Part shown: one piece after another, positions 11,001-23,029 of the stretch
How positions within the stretch are numbered: the first letter of the stretch is position 1
How the letters are laid out: the number at the start of each line of letters is the position of its first letter
NCBI GenBank assembly: GCA_030248135.1
Contig: JASANC010003237.1
Span: 1-64,000 of the forward strand
From: Theristus sp. LFF4_11
Taxonomy: Eukaryota > Nematoda > Chromadorea > Monhysterida > Xyalidae
Length of the DNA stretch: 64,000 nucleotides
Direction: 5' to 3'
Translations under genes and position numbers: made by a program
Notes under the pieces: model-generated
The model's input: the letters and a program-made list of their open reading frames with translations, nothing else
Told to the model about the DNA's origin: nothing
Databases searched by the model: none

Positions 11001-14000
11001 TACCGAAATATATTTTGTTATAACACACGAATTTTATAGTAGCCATGTTAGTGGCCCTTTCAGTAGCCCCGTTTTCAGTGTGCGACACTAACAACAGAGC
11101 GACTGAATTCCAGCGCCGAACGTCGAGCAGAACGAGCCGATGATGACGACGTAGGGGTGTGGCCAGGAGAGCCAGGCCGTCGACATGGTGCCACGCAGCG
11201 AGTGGCCGTACTTGTCGCGTAGCAGGTGGCCGTGGATCGTGGAACCGAACAGCACCTAGCACAAAAGTACATCACAGTTTTATAATGGTGTGTAACGTAT
11301 CAAGCACTAAGAAACCGTTGCTATCAGCGAGAAAAAAGTCATACCAAAAAACGATATGGTTATTTCGGGTGATTTTTCTTGCCCCTACCGTATTACCTCT
11401 AATAAACCCCCATTGAGGTTTATTTCTTCAGCGACTTCTGGGGGTGGGGGTTTATTTTGGGGGGGTTATTTTGGGGGGGGGGGTTATTTACAAACAAATT
11501 CTAGGGGTGGGGGTTTGTTGAAAAATGGCAAAAATACCTTGCATGGCAGGCAAGAAAGTCGCAGAAACTTCTACTTTTACAGAGATTTCCTTTTGTAACA
11601 GCCTTTTGTAATGAAATTACCACTAACTCATCCCTTTGGGGCCTTTGGTAGCACAATTTCACCAATGTCACTGCATTCAGCCACTGAATTCGCTAGGTAT
11701 GTGTTTCAAACAGGTTTCTAATAAACCCCCATTGGGGTTTATTTTTGGGGGGGGATTATTTGGAAACTTGTCGAGGGGGTGGGGGTTTATTTTGGGGGGG
11801 GGTTTAATTTGGGGGGGGGTTAATAGAGGTAATACGGTATTTGCAATAAGTCTATTTCACTAGTAGTTCTATTAGTAACAAGTTTAGTAACAACGAATTC
11901 TCAGTTTACAAGTGATTCAATCAACTGAAACTGACCGTGAACGACAAATAGACAAACGACGTTGTCAACTGCGCTGCGATGGTGCCGACTGGAATTGATT
12001 TCTGTGGGTCTTTCAGATCGCCGGACATGTTTGCGCCAGTTGCTATGCCGGTGACGGAAGGAAAGTAGATGGCAAGCAAAATAAAGAATGAACTCCGAAT
12101 GTCCTGCAATGAGAATGTGCGTGATGAACATGTTTTAGCGAGTTCTAACACGTAATACAGCAGCAATGAACTTTCACAACCTGGAAAACTTCTAATTTCT
12201 CAGTCTCCCCTTTTGTCTTCTTCATGCACACTTGGTTATCCGGCATGGTCTCGTCTTGCGTCATGTAGCTCGGCCCTATATTTTTTGGAAGATTGTTGTC
12301 AAAGCAGGAAAAACCAAGCCGGGAAAGAATGAAGGCCACTTACTCGTATTGTTTTTCAGATATTGAAAGTTGTAGCCCTTGGCACCGTGACCACAGAAGC
12401 GTGGCGCGTTTGGCCGATAGATGGTCATGCAGAGCCATTCAGTCCCATTGCCGTCCTTTCGGGAGACCGTGTAATCACAAAGGTTCCTGCAGGTTTTGTC
12501 GTTGGTGTATTTGTCACAAACTTTGGTCGGTGTGCCGTTGGCTGTGGTGCTTTGCGGCGGATCTTTCGATGTTCGTAGACGGCAGTAACTCTGCCAAATC
12601 GGCAGGCTGCTGTCGATTGTATCGACGGTACAATATTTGTTACAAACCTGCAAAATAACTGTTGCACCAGGTTGGAAAGCTGAGAGAAAACCATTCAAAG
12701 TTACAAAGATCAGTTTCTCAGCTAACCAATGATTCATTTTTTATGTCGGTCAACATGTTGAAATCGCTTGGCAGGTACGTGTCGGCTTTCAGTAGTCGGT
12801 TCGATATGACACAGATGACGGGACTAGATTCGGGTTGGAAGATCTTTTGGACGGACCCGGCGTAAATGCAGATGATGCTGAGTATCACGGTCACCAGCGA
12901 CAGGGGCGCCAGCATCTGCATTCGTGGCAGAAAAGACTTGCTTGTTGAAATTGGTTGTTACTGACGCTGAGAGTAGTTTTTGTGAACAAATAAGCATTTT
13001 TTTCAATACTTGGTTAAGCTGTGGTGCTTCAACAAAATGTTGCGCTGCACAGCTCAAAAGAGTGTTGGAAAAATGTTTAGTAATTATTCTGCAACGTAAA
13101 ATCAGCAAATTTACTGCAAGCACATACATACTGTACTGCAGTAAGTAGTCTGCACCTGGGTTATTTTCACACCGGCGACAACGATGGCAAACATGACGAT
13201 AAGCAGCGCAATGCCGTAGATGCGTTGGCTGTTCGTCATCGCACCAAAGAACTCGGTCTTGTCCAGATTTGTCGCGCCTGCAGCAACAACAATGCTCAGA
13301 TTGTCTCAAACACTGAGAAAAACCGTTACTGCTACATTGTAACTTTGCTGAAGCTCGTTTTAGTCAGATCGGTTTCTCACGACGATAGCTTGAGTTTGTA
13401 TAGTTCAGAAGACGCTGCGGCTTCCGCAGATTACCAACCGCCAAACGTGATCTGCTGCGCGAGGTACATCAGCAGAATCTCGACGCCGCCGATGACGTAC
13501 ATCGACACCGCGATCGTGTTCGCCATGCAAAAGAGCAGGCCGATCGCGGAGCCGATGCCCGGACCGAGACTGCGGCTGATCAGAAAGTACGGCCCCCCAC
13601 GACCCATGCTGCCGTTCGTGCAGATGGCGCTGATCGACAGGGACGTCAAAAACGTCTGAACGTCTAATCGGTGTCTGCCTGTTTTTCCGATTTTTAGAAA
13701 GTCATCAAAACATACTAAACAGCGTACACATAGGCAGCAGAGGAAGACCATGACGAAAGCTTGCGGAATGCCCATTAGACCGACCATCCACGAGAGACGC
13801 AGAAACATGATCACACCGAACACATTCTGGATGCTCGGAAGATACACGCCTAATATTGTGCCCAGTTTCGCTTGCGATTTCGCTTCCGGTCTTGTCTGCA
13901 GTGTTAATGCAACACTATTCCCATGACTGCCATTTGCACAATGGGTAAAAAATATTGGGTACAATGAATATGCACAAAATCACACGCAAAAAAACGTGGA

Positions 14001-14249
14001 AATTTTCTAAATTCTAGGTGTAATGGGCAAAAAATTTCCAAAGTTTTGCAGCGAAACTAAACGCACGAGCGACATGTCGGGCACAAATTTCGACAGCGGT
14101 TTTGAATTCATGCCGGTTTTTTTGATCGTCGTTCGCTTCGGTTTTTCGCTCGACTTTTTCTTATTGTCGCCAGAGTTGGTCTTAGCGCCGGTTTCGATGT
14201 CCATGTGACCAACAGCAACTGTATTGTTCGGGGCTTTCATTTTCGTCAT
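8035..14249 (-). CDS. KCC: SLC12A K-Cl cotransporter (KCC)
   Basis: Eighteen exons on the minus strand: 14249-14067, 13895-13728, 13655-13439, 13277-13156, 12915-12727, 12647-12344, 12275-12232, 12103-11936, 11255-11096, 10926-10772, 10698-10501, 10135-9826, 9686-9514, 9387-9237, 9028-8844, 8664-8466, 8367-8266, 8162-8035 (3,156 bp, about 1,051 aa). Diagnostic segments are [14 protein letters not shown] (TM1), [13 protein letters not shown] (TM3), a long cysteine-rich extracellular loop after TM5 (residues about 320-430) and [19 protein letters not shown] (TM6). GAGIQSLSAPRLLQ in TM8 has Gly-Ala where Na-dependent NKCC/NCC transporters have a serine pair. It is therefore a Na-independent KCl symporter of the plasma membrane. 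The C-terminal SLC12 domain includes RWQPRILIL and [15 protein letters not shown], and the protein ends GELVGIFR-like. The exon 12 and exon 15 donors are the least certain. Confidence 0.9.
11388..11840. mobile_element. MITE with AATAAACCCCC ends, KCC intron 8
   Basis: The ends are inverted: TACCGTATTACCTCTAATAA at 11388 and the complementary TTAATAGAGGTAATACGGTA ending at 11840, each with a terminal TA that could be the target duplication. The interior is rich in G runs and GGTTTATT blocks. It includes a unique central stretch (11520-11720) that recurs in reverse at 18430-18650. It has no coding capacity. It sits in the 680-bp intron between KCC exons 8 and 9. Confidence 0.6.
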
Positions 14250-15328
14250 GTGTTTTGAAGCTTGAAGGTTGACGATGATTGATTGAGTTATTTAATGAAA
14301 AAAATGAAAAGTTTTGAGCGCAGTGCGTGTTGGAGTCACACCGTGTATACTCAGACAGTATTGTGGGGAGTAAAAAAAGTAAAAGTGAACACTTGGGTTC
14401 TGAAATACGGCAATTTATGGTGGTGGTAGAGAACTAGTAGTGGTATGTACAGTTTGCATTTAGCATGTATAAACTAGCCAATTGACCCGAGCGCAATGCC
14501 AAGCCTTTTTGGTGAAGTGGCATTGACTTAAAAAGAAAAAATCAGTAACGTTTACTGAATAATAAATCTAAAGAAAATTTACCTTGTGCTGCCGTGAAGT
14601 CGCCTACAATACAATATTTTTTAATGTATTTAAATAAATAAAAAATGCGAAGTTTATGATTTTGCTATTTTTACCCGTTCACCCTAACCGAAGGCAAGCC
14701 TTTTTGTAAGTGAAGTAAAATTGAATAAAAAAATATAAAACTAACGTTTTTTTCAATTACCCGTTTTAAAAAGCTAATGCTTTTTTACCCGTTTACCTAA
14801 GCCAAGCCTTTTTTGCAAAGTGAAAATGCGAAGTTTATGATTTTGCTATTTTTACCCGTTCACCCTAACCTAAGTCAAGCCTTTTTGTAAATTAAGTAAG
14901 ATTGAATAAAAAATATAAAAAGTAACGTTTTTTTCATTAAAAAATACCCGTTTTAAAAAGCGAATGCTTCTTTTACCCGGTTACCCTAACATAAGCCAAG
15001 CCTTTTTTGTAAAGTGAAAATGAATAGAAGAAACAGAAAAGTGACGTTTATAATTTAGTTTTGCAGTCATTGCTTCTTTTTACCCGTCGCAGTCGCTCGT
15101 CAAGTTTTGAGCAGCAACAATTGCCAGTTGCCTATCGTGCGTTGCATTGAAATTACCATGAAGTATCAATTTGAAAATGAAACATGGAGTATCAATTTCA
15201 ATGAAATTTACTTGTTTTGCATCCAAAGTGCAACTTGCAATGCCGATGTCGATGTGCGTTTTGCAACCCGATTTTTAAAAACAAAAAAGTTCAAACTTTT
15301 TTCAAAGATGGTTTTGTTACATCTTTCC
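14250..15328. other. 5' flank of KCC; no gene seen
   Basis: This is the region upstream of the KCC start. It is AT-rich with a degenerate repeat array at 14480-15085 (separate entry). I find no exon with coding character. The KCC promoter or a 5' UTR exon may lie in 14250-14480, but no specific element can be named. Confidence 0.5.
14480..15085. repeat. Degenerate tandem repeat (AAGCCTTTTT units)
   Basis: About five irregular units share the phrase TTACCCGTTCACCCTAACC, then AAGCCAAGCCTTTTTTGTAAA-like text, then GTAACGTTTTTT. Units start near 14495, 14680, 14790, 14865 and 14980, with period varying between roughly 70 and 190 bp. No coding frame runs through it. Confidence 0.6.
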
Positions 15329-15819
15329 CATAGTTGTTCTAGGGGGGGGGGGCCTGGGGGGGGGCCGCCCCCCCCCCCACAAAAATTCGAATCTATCTTT
15401 ATCAAACAGGTTTTTTCGGCTCAGCTATTATCTATCAAAAAAATTTTCTCAGCCAGCTATCTATCTGAAAATTTTTGTCTTCGAAAACATAAAATGAGTC
15501 AATTTTTGACCAAAATTGACCATTTTTGCTCGTAATTCTTGAAAATTTCGCTAATTTTAGGTAAAATACGCGTTTATACTTGATTTTTAGTGTATTTTTA
15601 GCATTATTTTGCTGTTGGTTTTTATAGCTTTTTAGCGTTTTGGCTATCTATCTATCAAATTTCAAAATTTTGACCGCCCCCCCCCAATTCCCCAAAGTCA
15701 CATGCCCCCCCCCCGCGGCCCCCCCCCCAAAATTTTCCAGCTATCTATCTATCTAGAAAATTTGCTCCAGCTATCTATATCGGCCCCCCCCCCAACCCCT
15801 CGGCTCTGGAACAACTATG
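15329..15819. mobile_element. MITE, CATAGTTGTTC termini, copy 1
   Basis: It begins CATAGTTGTTC and ends with the exact inverse GAACAACTATG, an 11-bp perfect terminal inverted repeat that could be read as TA target plus TIR. Inside are long C runs and many CTAT repeats. A direct second copy lies at 16991-17464 and is highly similar over nearly its full length. Non-autonomous. Confidence 0.65.
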
Positions 15820-16990
15820 ATTTTGATGGCAAAAATTAGTTTTTTTAATTAATTAAAAAAATTTCAATTAAAAAAGGAGTTAAAAGCAGTAGCGAAAGTG
15901 CGGGGGGTGGGGGGGGTCCACCCTAGGGTTAGGGGAAAAAAAATCCGGATTTTTTTTTTAAATTAAAAAAAAAAATTTTTTTTTAAAAAAAAAATTTTTT
16001 TTACAAGTTAGGTTCGTTCGAAGCGTCTCGTCGAGCTGAGTTCATCTAGACTATTTTCAGAACGATCCGGGAAACTATAAGAGCGAAAATCGTGTTTTAT
16101 TGAAATTATGTCCATTTCATAGAGGGAAAGTTGCATTTTCAACAGTAAAACAGGGCAATTTTTCACGTGTACTTGAATATTGAACCGTTCTTAGTGGTTC
16201 CTCTTTAGAAAATTACCAAAATTTGACTGTGTTCAAAAATTCCTGTTTGCTGTAGCTAAGTCGGCAACCCCTGTCGACCCGGTCGCCCCCCCCCCAAGAC
16301 ACTTACTTTCAGGTTCACCCAGCTATGCTATCTGCCACATGGCGAGAGCCCACTCTTCAAATCATCGTATCGAAAACACGTACCATGATTTCGCGATCAC
16401 GTTGCGGGCAACTGACAGACGCAAGTTTAACACGTTAGTTTAGCTCAGCACGCAAGTTTTAACATGTGGCCATGTTATCGGGTATCTGAAAAACGGTCGT
16501 GTGATGTGGTATTAACCAACATCTCCGCTCAAATTGTTTAACAATATATCGCACAACTCCATTGTAGACCTATAACATACGCCAATCAACAAGATATCAT
16601 GTTCATCTCATGGCCTACCGACTGAAAAACATGTTCTAAGTTGCAAGAAAACGATTTCTGAAACGATATTTCAATTCAGTTAAGTCATTTCAACGCTAAA
16701 AATTGACTCTAGAAGTCATCCAAATCGAAAAACATGGAGTACGTCGGTCAAAATGACCAAATAATGACATTTACCTAAGCACACAAAGAAGTTGGGAAGA
16801 AAATTTGGTTTGAACTTTCAAAAAATTATGCCATAAATCGAATTTTCAGAGCAAAGTAGAAGAAAAAATTTTCAAATTTTTTTTTTAAGTTTGAAAAAAA
16901 AAATCCAAATTTTTTAAAAAAAAAAAAACGAAAAAAAAAAATAAAAAAAAAATTTTTTTTTTCAAAGCCCCTAACCCTAGGTCCACCCCC
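15820..16990. other. Non-coding spacer with A/T homopolymer blocks
   Basis: This stretch lies between the two CATAGTTGTTC elements. It has poly-A/poly-T blocks at 15835-16010 and 16870-16965 that flank ordinary unique sequence (16020-16860). The two blocks carry inverted CCCTAGG/CCTAGGG text, at about 15920-15930 and 16970-16982, next to the A/T runs. The whole interval may therefore be an element nested inside, or flanked by, the two copies. The segment 16810-16880 resembles the inverted-repeat arm at 56076-56130. No exon is seen. Confidence 0.4.
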
Positions 16991-17464
16991 CATAGTTGTT
17001 CTTCTTGGGGGGGGCTGGGGGGGGCCGCCCCCCCCCCCAAAAAATTTTTCGAATCTATCTCTATCAAACAGGTTTTTTCGGCTCAGCTATTATCTATCAA
17101 AAAAAATTTCTCAGCCAGCTATCTATCTGAAAATTTTTGTCTTCGAAGACATAAAATGAGTCAATTTTTGACCAAAATTGACCATTTTAGCTCGTAATTC
17201 TTGAAAATTTCGATAATTTTAGGTAAAATACGCGTTTATACTAGATTTTTAGTGTATTTTTAGCATTATTTTGCTGTTTTTATAGCTTTTTAGCGTTTTA
17301 GCTATCTATCTATCAAATTTCAAAATTTTGACCGCCCCCCCCAAAGTCACATGGCCCCCCCCGCGGCCCCCCCCCCAAAATTTTCCAGCTATCTATCTAT
17401 CTAGAAAATTTGCTCCAGCTATCTATATCGGCCCCCCCAACCCCTCGGCTCTGGAACAACTATG
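16991..17464. mobile_element. MITE, CATAGTTGTTC termini, copy 2
   Basis: Direct repeat of 15329-15819 with the same 11-bp TIRs. It differs mainly in lengths of the C and G homopolymer runs and a few substitutions. Confidence 0.65.
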
Positions 17465-18339
17465 CCACCCAGTACCGTGGGCCCAAAAAAAATTTCGAGG
17501 GGGGGGGTATGGTACCGTGGGGGGGGGTGCCGACCAAAAAGTGAGGGGGGGGTCCAACCTATGGTAACGTGGGACCCCCCCCCAGGGGGGTCCCATGGGG
17601 GGGGGGTGCATTTTTTCAAAATTTTCTGTGGGGGGGTGCCCCCCCCCCCCCCCCCCTGATAATTTTTCGCTTAAATTTTGAAGGAAAAACGCTAAATTTT
17701 GCTGCAAAATCGTTGAAATTACAATGAAGATGGTCAAGTTATCATATATTCAGCTTATATTATGGACTTTATAGACAAAAAATCATGATTTTCGAAAAAA
17801 ATTTTAGGGTGTGCAGAAAATTTTGGGGGGGGGTGTCCGGTCCGCCAGACAAAATTTCATGGGGGGGTGGGGGGGTGGCGGCCAAAGTTGCGAGGGGGGG
17901 GGTACGATGGGGGGGGGGCCCGGTTTGAGGGGGGGGGCACGGTGGCGGCCCCCCCCCCCCCCTCCCCCCACCCGACGGTCTCGGGTGCTCGGGGGGGTTG
18001 TACCCCACCAACCCCCCCCCGCCCACGGTACTGATGCCACCCCCCCTCAGCCGAAAATCCGGCCCGTGCACGGGCAGATACCCGTGTACCCCCCTCCCCC
18101 CTTTACCTCGACATGGGTACTAGACTCCCCCCACCCCCCTCCGCGAGAAAACACGGGATCGCACCCCCCCTCACGGTGGTCAATCTCGTCTCAATTTTTT
18201 CCAAAAATACCGTAATTTTTGCATTTTTCTTGACGTTTGTGTCTGTCCCTGCATAGATTTTGTTGTTTCTGACCAAACAAGCAGCTTGTTTGCACAAAAT
18301 ATTCTGTATTTTACAAGAATTTCTGTGTTTTTCTGAGGC
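17465..18339. repeat. G/C-homopolymer block, partly shared with 56.5 kb
   Basis: The block is dominated by runs of 7 to 16 G or C with ordinary text between them. The first 180 bp (AGTACCGTGGGCCCAAAA through TTTTTCAAAATTTTCTGT) recurs at 56498-56650. Many four-run G stretches on either strand could form quadruplexes. The apparent Pro/Gly-rich frames are products of the homopolymers. Run lengths are likely to contain sequencing or assembly errors. Confidence 0.55.
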
Positions 18340-18783
18340 CCCCCCCCACCATTAATCCCCCCCACCAATAAACCCCCACCCCCCGACCAGTTTCCAAATA
18401 ATCCCCCCCCCCCACAAATAATCCCCCATGGGGGATTATTGGAGACCTGTTTGAAACACATACCCAGCGAATTCAGTGGCTGGTTGCAGTGAAAATGATG
18501 AAATTGTGCTACCAAAGGCCCCAAATGGGCGAGTTTATAGTAATTTCATTACAAAAGGCTCTTATAAAAGGAAATTTCTATGTAGAGTAGAAGTTTCTGC
18601 GACTTTCTTGCCTGCCATGCAAGGTATTTTTGCCATTTTTTAACAAACCCCCACCCCTAAAATTTTTTTGTAAATAAACCCCCCCCCCCCACCAACAATC
18701 CCCCCCCCACCAATAAACCCCCACCCCTAAAAGTCGCTGACGTATTAATCCCCCATGGGGGTTTATTGGGGGTAATACGGTAT
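18340..18783. mobile_element. MITE with AATAAACCCCC ends, inverted copy
   Basis: Reverse-orientation relative of 11388-11840. It shares the unique core (18430-18650, including TTTGAAACACATAC and CTTGCCTGCCATGCAAGG) and the end GGGTAATACGGTA at 18770-18783. It lies in the KCC/OSTC intergenic region. Confidence 0.6.
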
Positions 18784-19046
18784 TACCCGTGCGATCCCGT
18801 GCACCCCCCCCCTCACGAAATTTTTCTGCCAGTGCACCCCCCCCCCCTCAGTAAAATTTGCTGCCCGTGCACCCCCCCCTCACCGAGAAGGCACCTGACC
18901 CCCCCCCCTCTAAAATTAGGCAAACACCCCCGGCCCTCACCCGAGGTACCGCGCTTTCGCTACTGGTTAAAAGAGTTTAAAAAACAACAAGGTTTTCGAA
19001 AGCAGGTGACGCCGCACGACGAGACGACAGTGACAAGTCAATAAAT
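18784..19046. other. OSTC 5' flank, C-run rich
   Basis: Repeated GTGCACCCCCCC(CTCA) phrases run to about 18940. About 100 bp of ordinary sequence then leads into the OSTC start codon. The promoter or 5' UTR presumably lies in this last part, but no specific element can be named. Confidence 0.4.
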
Positions 19047-21255
19047 ATGGATTCGATACTTGAAACTGTTTACTTCACTGTGCTCGATGCTCCAAATTTG
19101 AAGCTGAGGCGACCGCATTGGCTGGGAATGCCGTCGCCAATGGTTGTGTTTGGAATGATTTTATTCAGGTTCGATAAAAAAGGTATTTGCCTATTGTGTT
19201 AACTAAATGCCGTCATTTGGTCTGATTTCTTGGCTTCTGAAAGTGGTAATTGGATGACATCTTGTCATGGCTATGGTTGGCAAAATACCGTTTTTTTCAA
19301 ATCGTGGTAAAAAAACCTGTATTTTTACCGGTAAAATTACGGTAATTTTACCGAAAAAAAACGAAAGCCAAAAAGTTGTAAAAACCGACATATTTTTCGC
19401 AGCCGACTTTAAACTTGAACCAGGATTTGTGAAAACAGCTTTCAGAATGCTTTGTTCAAAATATCCTGCACCAACAAAGAAAATTATGTTTGGGCCTGAA
19501 AACCCAAAAGGTCAGCAATAAATCGAACATCATCTTTTGCTCAATTGTTTATATTCCACCAGTTCACACAGGAAAAAAACCACAGCGTTTTCACCGGATA
19601 GTCTTTGGTCACAATAGACGAACACAATTTGCTACAATAACGCAATTAAACCGAATTTAGAGTCAGTTCAGATCAAAACGAAAACTAATCAGTAATTGTG
19701 TATGAAAGACAATTTTGAGCGACATTTGGAATTTTTGAAGTTTTCAGCTCAGCTCGGCAGCTCCAGCCGATTCTTGCACCTCGCTTAACAATTCTTTCAA
19801 AACATCAGTGTCAATTTCGTCATCATATTTTTCTTGGTCACAGATTTTCTCATTTTCTCATCAAAAACGATATAAAAACTCAGGGTCCGAAATTGAAAAA
19901 AAAATTGGAAAAATACAGAAACGGTCTTTTTCCCGTTTTTTCAAGACACCAATTTTTGCCCTGGTAAAAAACGCGTATAAATACGTGTTTTTTACCGGTA
20001 AAATACCGGTATATTTACCATGCCAACCCTATTCATGGCCACAAAAAAGTTGGTCAAAACTACCTTTTCTGAAATTCTTAGTGAGAAGAACCATTTTTCG
20101 TGATTAATTTATATTCTTCATCTGTATCAATCAATATTGAAAGCAAAAAATTGAGTTCACTTGCTTCAAGAAAATCGGCGCTGGCGCGGCTGGCACATTT
20201 TTTCTTGTTGTTTGATCGTAATGATTTTTGTCCCTGTCCGTCGACAATTTTGTCTCATTCGTGCCTGTGTGTTTCAGTTATTTTCTCGTCACTGGTGGTT
20301 TGATCTATGACGTTATTGTCGAGCCTCCGTCAATTGGTACGCTTATCAACAGTATACACTGTTTCTGCTGTTTCTAAAAAATTGCCTTGATTTGAGTTTT
20401 GACAGACAAGCTCAAAGTTTTGCTGCTGTCGACCTTGCTTTGCCAGCTACTCGCCTCGCATGTATTGGTATGCCTATTTATGTTCTGAGTTAAGTTAAAT
20501 GTTCAACCAACATTTTTTTGCAACAAACTCGCTCATTTCGTAGAGAGGTGGACTGTTTTCAAATTGGTCCTTAGCCGACTTCCGATTGCCAGTCGTGTGC
20601 ACATAAATTTTGACCCGCGAATGTGTGTCCCACCGACAGCTCACAGCACTAGCCGTCTTGCACCGAACGTGAAAACCCTCTTGAGTCTGAGTGTGGTGAC
20701 ACGCACCGTGGCACCGTTGTCGTTCCAATACTTGTGGGAGAGCGGCGTAAAAAACACGCAAATGATGGTTGCATTTGTGCAGGTTCCGTGCAAGATGAAC
20801 GTGGCAACAGCAGACCGGTGGCGTTCATGCAGTACAGGGTGAACGGTCAGTACATCATGGAGGGACTCGCAGCTAGTTTCATGTTCACGCTGGGAGGTGA
20901 GCTGTTTTGTTCTCATTTCCAACTAAACCAACTAATCAACGTGAAAAGACTGTTTGAGGTTTTTTGCGACGTTCCTTTGAATAAAAACTGAAGTGTTTTG
21001 ATCATTTGTTGCATCAACTTTTTTTCATCTTTTCTCAACAGTCGTACACCCAAACACCAGATATTTCGAAAATGACGTTTCGCTGGTGCACACGCAGGTC
21101 TTGGCTTCGTGCTGCTAGACGTTTGCAACAACGCGCTGATGCCAAAGTTGAATCGGACGATGCTCACCGGTCTCGGCTTCTTCTGCGTCATCGTTGCGTT
21201 CGTCGCGTGTCGCGTGTTCATGCGCATGAAGTTGCCTGGCTACATGATCGGCTGA
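19047..21255 (+). CDS. OSTC: Oligosaccharyltransferase complex subunit OSTC
   Basis: Exons 19047-19168, 20278-20336, 20783-20896 and 21098-21255 (453 bp, 150 aa; human OSTC 149). The start reads [20 protein letters not shown]. Three membrane segments follow: residues about 32-50, 85-105 and 117-139. The family core [20 protein letters not shown] lies between TM1 and TM2, and the C-terminus [14 protein letters not shown] is nearly the same as in vertebrates. OSTC (DC2) links the STT3A-type oligosaccharyltransferase to the translocon for co-translational N-glycosylation in the ER membrane. Intron 1 (1,109 bp) contains a TIR element. All phases are consistent. Confidence 0.95.
19270..20031. mobile_element. 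TIR element in OSTC intron 1
   Basis: The ends are inverted: ATGGTTGGCAAAATACCG at 19274 and the matching TTTACCATGCCAACCCTAT closing near 20031. Both ends carry TTTTTACCGGTAAAAT hairpin text just inside. A GGTTGGCA-type terminus is common in hAT-like MITEs. The interior shows no transposase. Confidence 0.5.
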
Positions 21256-23029
21256 AGCGGTGTAGGGCTAGGGGCACCGGCACGCCGTTGCTTGCGGCGT
21301 TTTGTTCGGTTTGCTGGAATGAAACTGAGTTGGAATCTTTTGTGGACGTTTTTGGAATGCTGATGGTACATGCCGGTGGATGAAAATTACCAATTTTATC
21401 ATGTCTTTTCGTTTCTGGTGATCGCGTTTTTTTCATTACGTTCAAATAAAAAAGCAATCGAATGCTGTTATAATGGATTTTATGATGAGGTTACTTTTGC
21501 ACATGTGGTCCAACTTTGTGTCTTACTACACTATACAGTGGGGAATCTGTAAATATCGGGTATGGTGTCATTTGTGAAAGGTGAAAAATTGTTGTTCTGT
21601 TGTTGATTTCGTTTTTTTGAGTTAGCGTGTCGTTAGTTCACTGTTTGTTGTTGATTTTGAAAAAAACTGGTTGCAAAGACCGAATAAAAGTGTTTTGCTT
21701 GAAATTGTCGTTTTGTGATGCTGCGAGACTTGCAAAGTCTTCACCACACCACACCATTTTGGTTTGGTCTCATATTGTCGTGACTGGTCTTATAACATGA
21801 TTTTGCTTTGTTTGTTTGTTTATTTTCGTTTTCCGCCATTCGGAGTGATCAGCTATTTTGTTCTCAATGAGTGAAACGCTTGTAGTTTTTATCCAAAAAA
21901 AACAGCAGTAAAACTGAAACATTTTAGCGTTTGTGCATGCACACTTATCTCCAGATCTCAACCAAGTCCAGTAGCTCGTCTCTCAGTGGTGAACTGACAC
22001 AACAAACGTGCAAATCGACCCCCCCCCCCTCGTATCACTGACGGCCGGTGATTGACGCATGATAAAAATTAGTGTGTTTCTGGCCAGTAGTGGATTTGAA
22101 GGGCAGCGAGAGAAGATCAGATCCTTTGCGTGTGGTGTGATCACCACTGCAACATGTGCATGTTTTATTCTGTCTACTGATTGATTGTGTTGCTGTGTAG
22201 ATCATGTGTTGCAACGTGCAACCAAACAACGCAATATGAACGTTGTGTTCTCAGCGAACGTATTACACACGTAAACATCGCAATATATTGCGTCAAAGTC
22301 AAAACTCCACAACTGCCGTCGTGTCACTGCCTTGCAAAGCCTGCTATGTTTTAGTTCACCAATGATTTTTGTGTGTGTTACCATAGTATTATCTTTTGAC
22401 TGCTGCTGATGTTGTGACGACGGGTACACGTTTCATGCAGTGGACTTTTTGTTTCCGTTTTTTGCAAATATCTGTAACGTTTTTTTGTTTGCTCGCAGTT
22501 CACTGATAGTTGAAACAAAAGTCACACAACTGCGTGGTCAGTGTCATGTGAGATGTGGAATGTCAAGTGACGTGATATATTTCCTTGGGCAGATCTCAGC
22601 TGATTTTTTAAATGTAAATGACCGTCAAAGTCAATATCATTGTAGACGAAATTTTTTTCAAATTAGACGTTTGATATGATGAACTTTGATCAGCTTTGAT
22701 GAAAGTGCAATTTCAATTTTTCAGCTGCCATTTATGCGCATTGAAGCGCATTGGCTGACAATTTGAATTGGCTTGAACTCTGGTGGCATTTCATTGCGCT
22801 GCTGAGCCAATCGAACAAATTCGCAAAATAAAATAAATTTTTATTCCAATATTCGATTGCTTCAAAATAAGTGACGGATAGACAAGTTTTGGCAGGTCTA
22901 AAAAATCTCAAAACAGTCATCGCCAATTGCGCGTGTTGTGCCTTGAAAATTACGAAACTTTTGATACATTCAGTCATTCTGTGACTGAAGTAATATTCAA
23001 CAATCAGAAAACGACAAAACAACCCAAAA
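21256..23029. other. Intergenic OSTC to ACC; promoter region of ACC
   Basis: This interval holds the OSTC 3' UTR and the ACC 5' flank. A CCCCCCCCCCC run lies at 22020-22030. I find no further exon, RNA gene or clear element. The ACC start codon at 23030 is preceded by AAAA (AAAAATGTCC), an acceptable invertebrate start context. Confidence 0.5.
21445..21450 (+). terminator. Candidate polyadenylation signal of OSTC
   Basis: AATAAA lies 190 bp after the OSTC stop codon. A second AATAAA lies near 21684. Confidence 0.4.

Noticed and set aside
17328..18215. Pro- and Gly-rich open frames
   Set aside because: Produced by G and C homopolymer runs. Open on both strands at once and with no coding signature.
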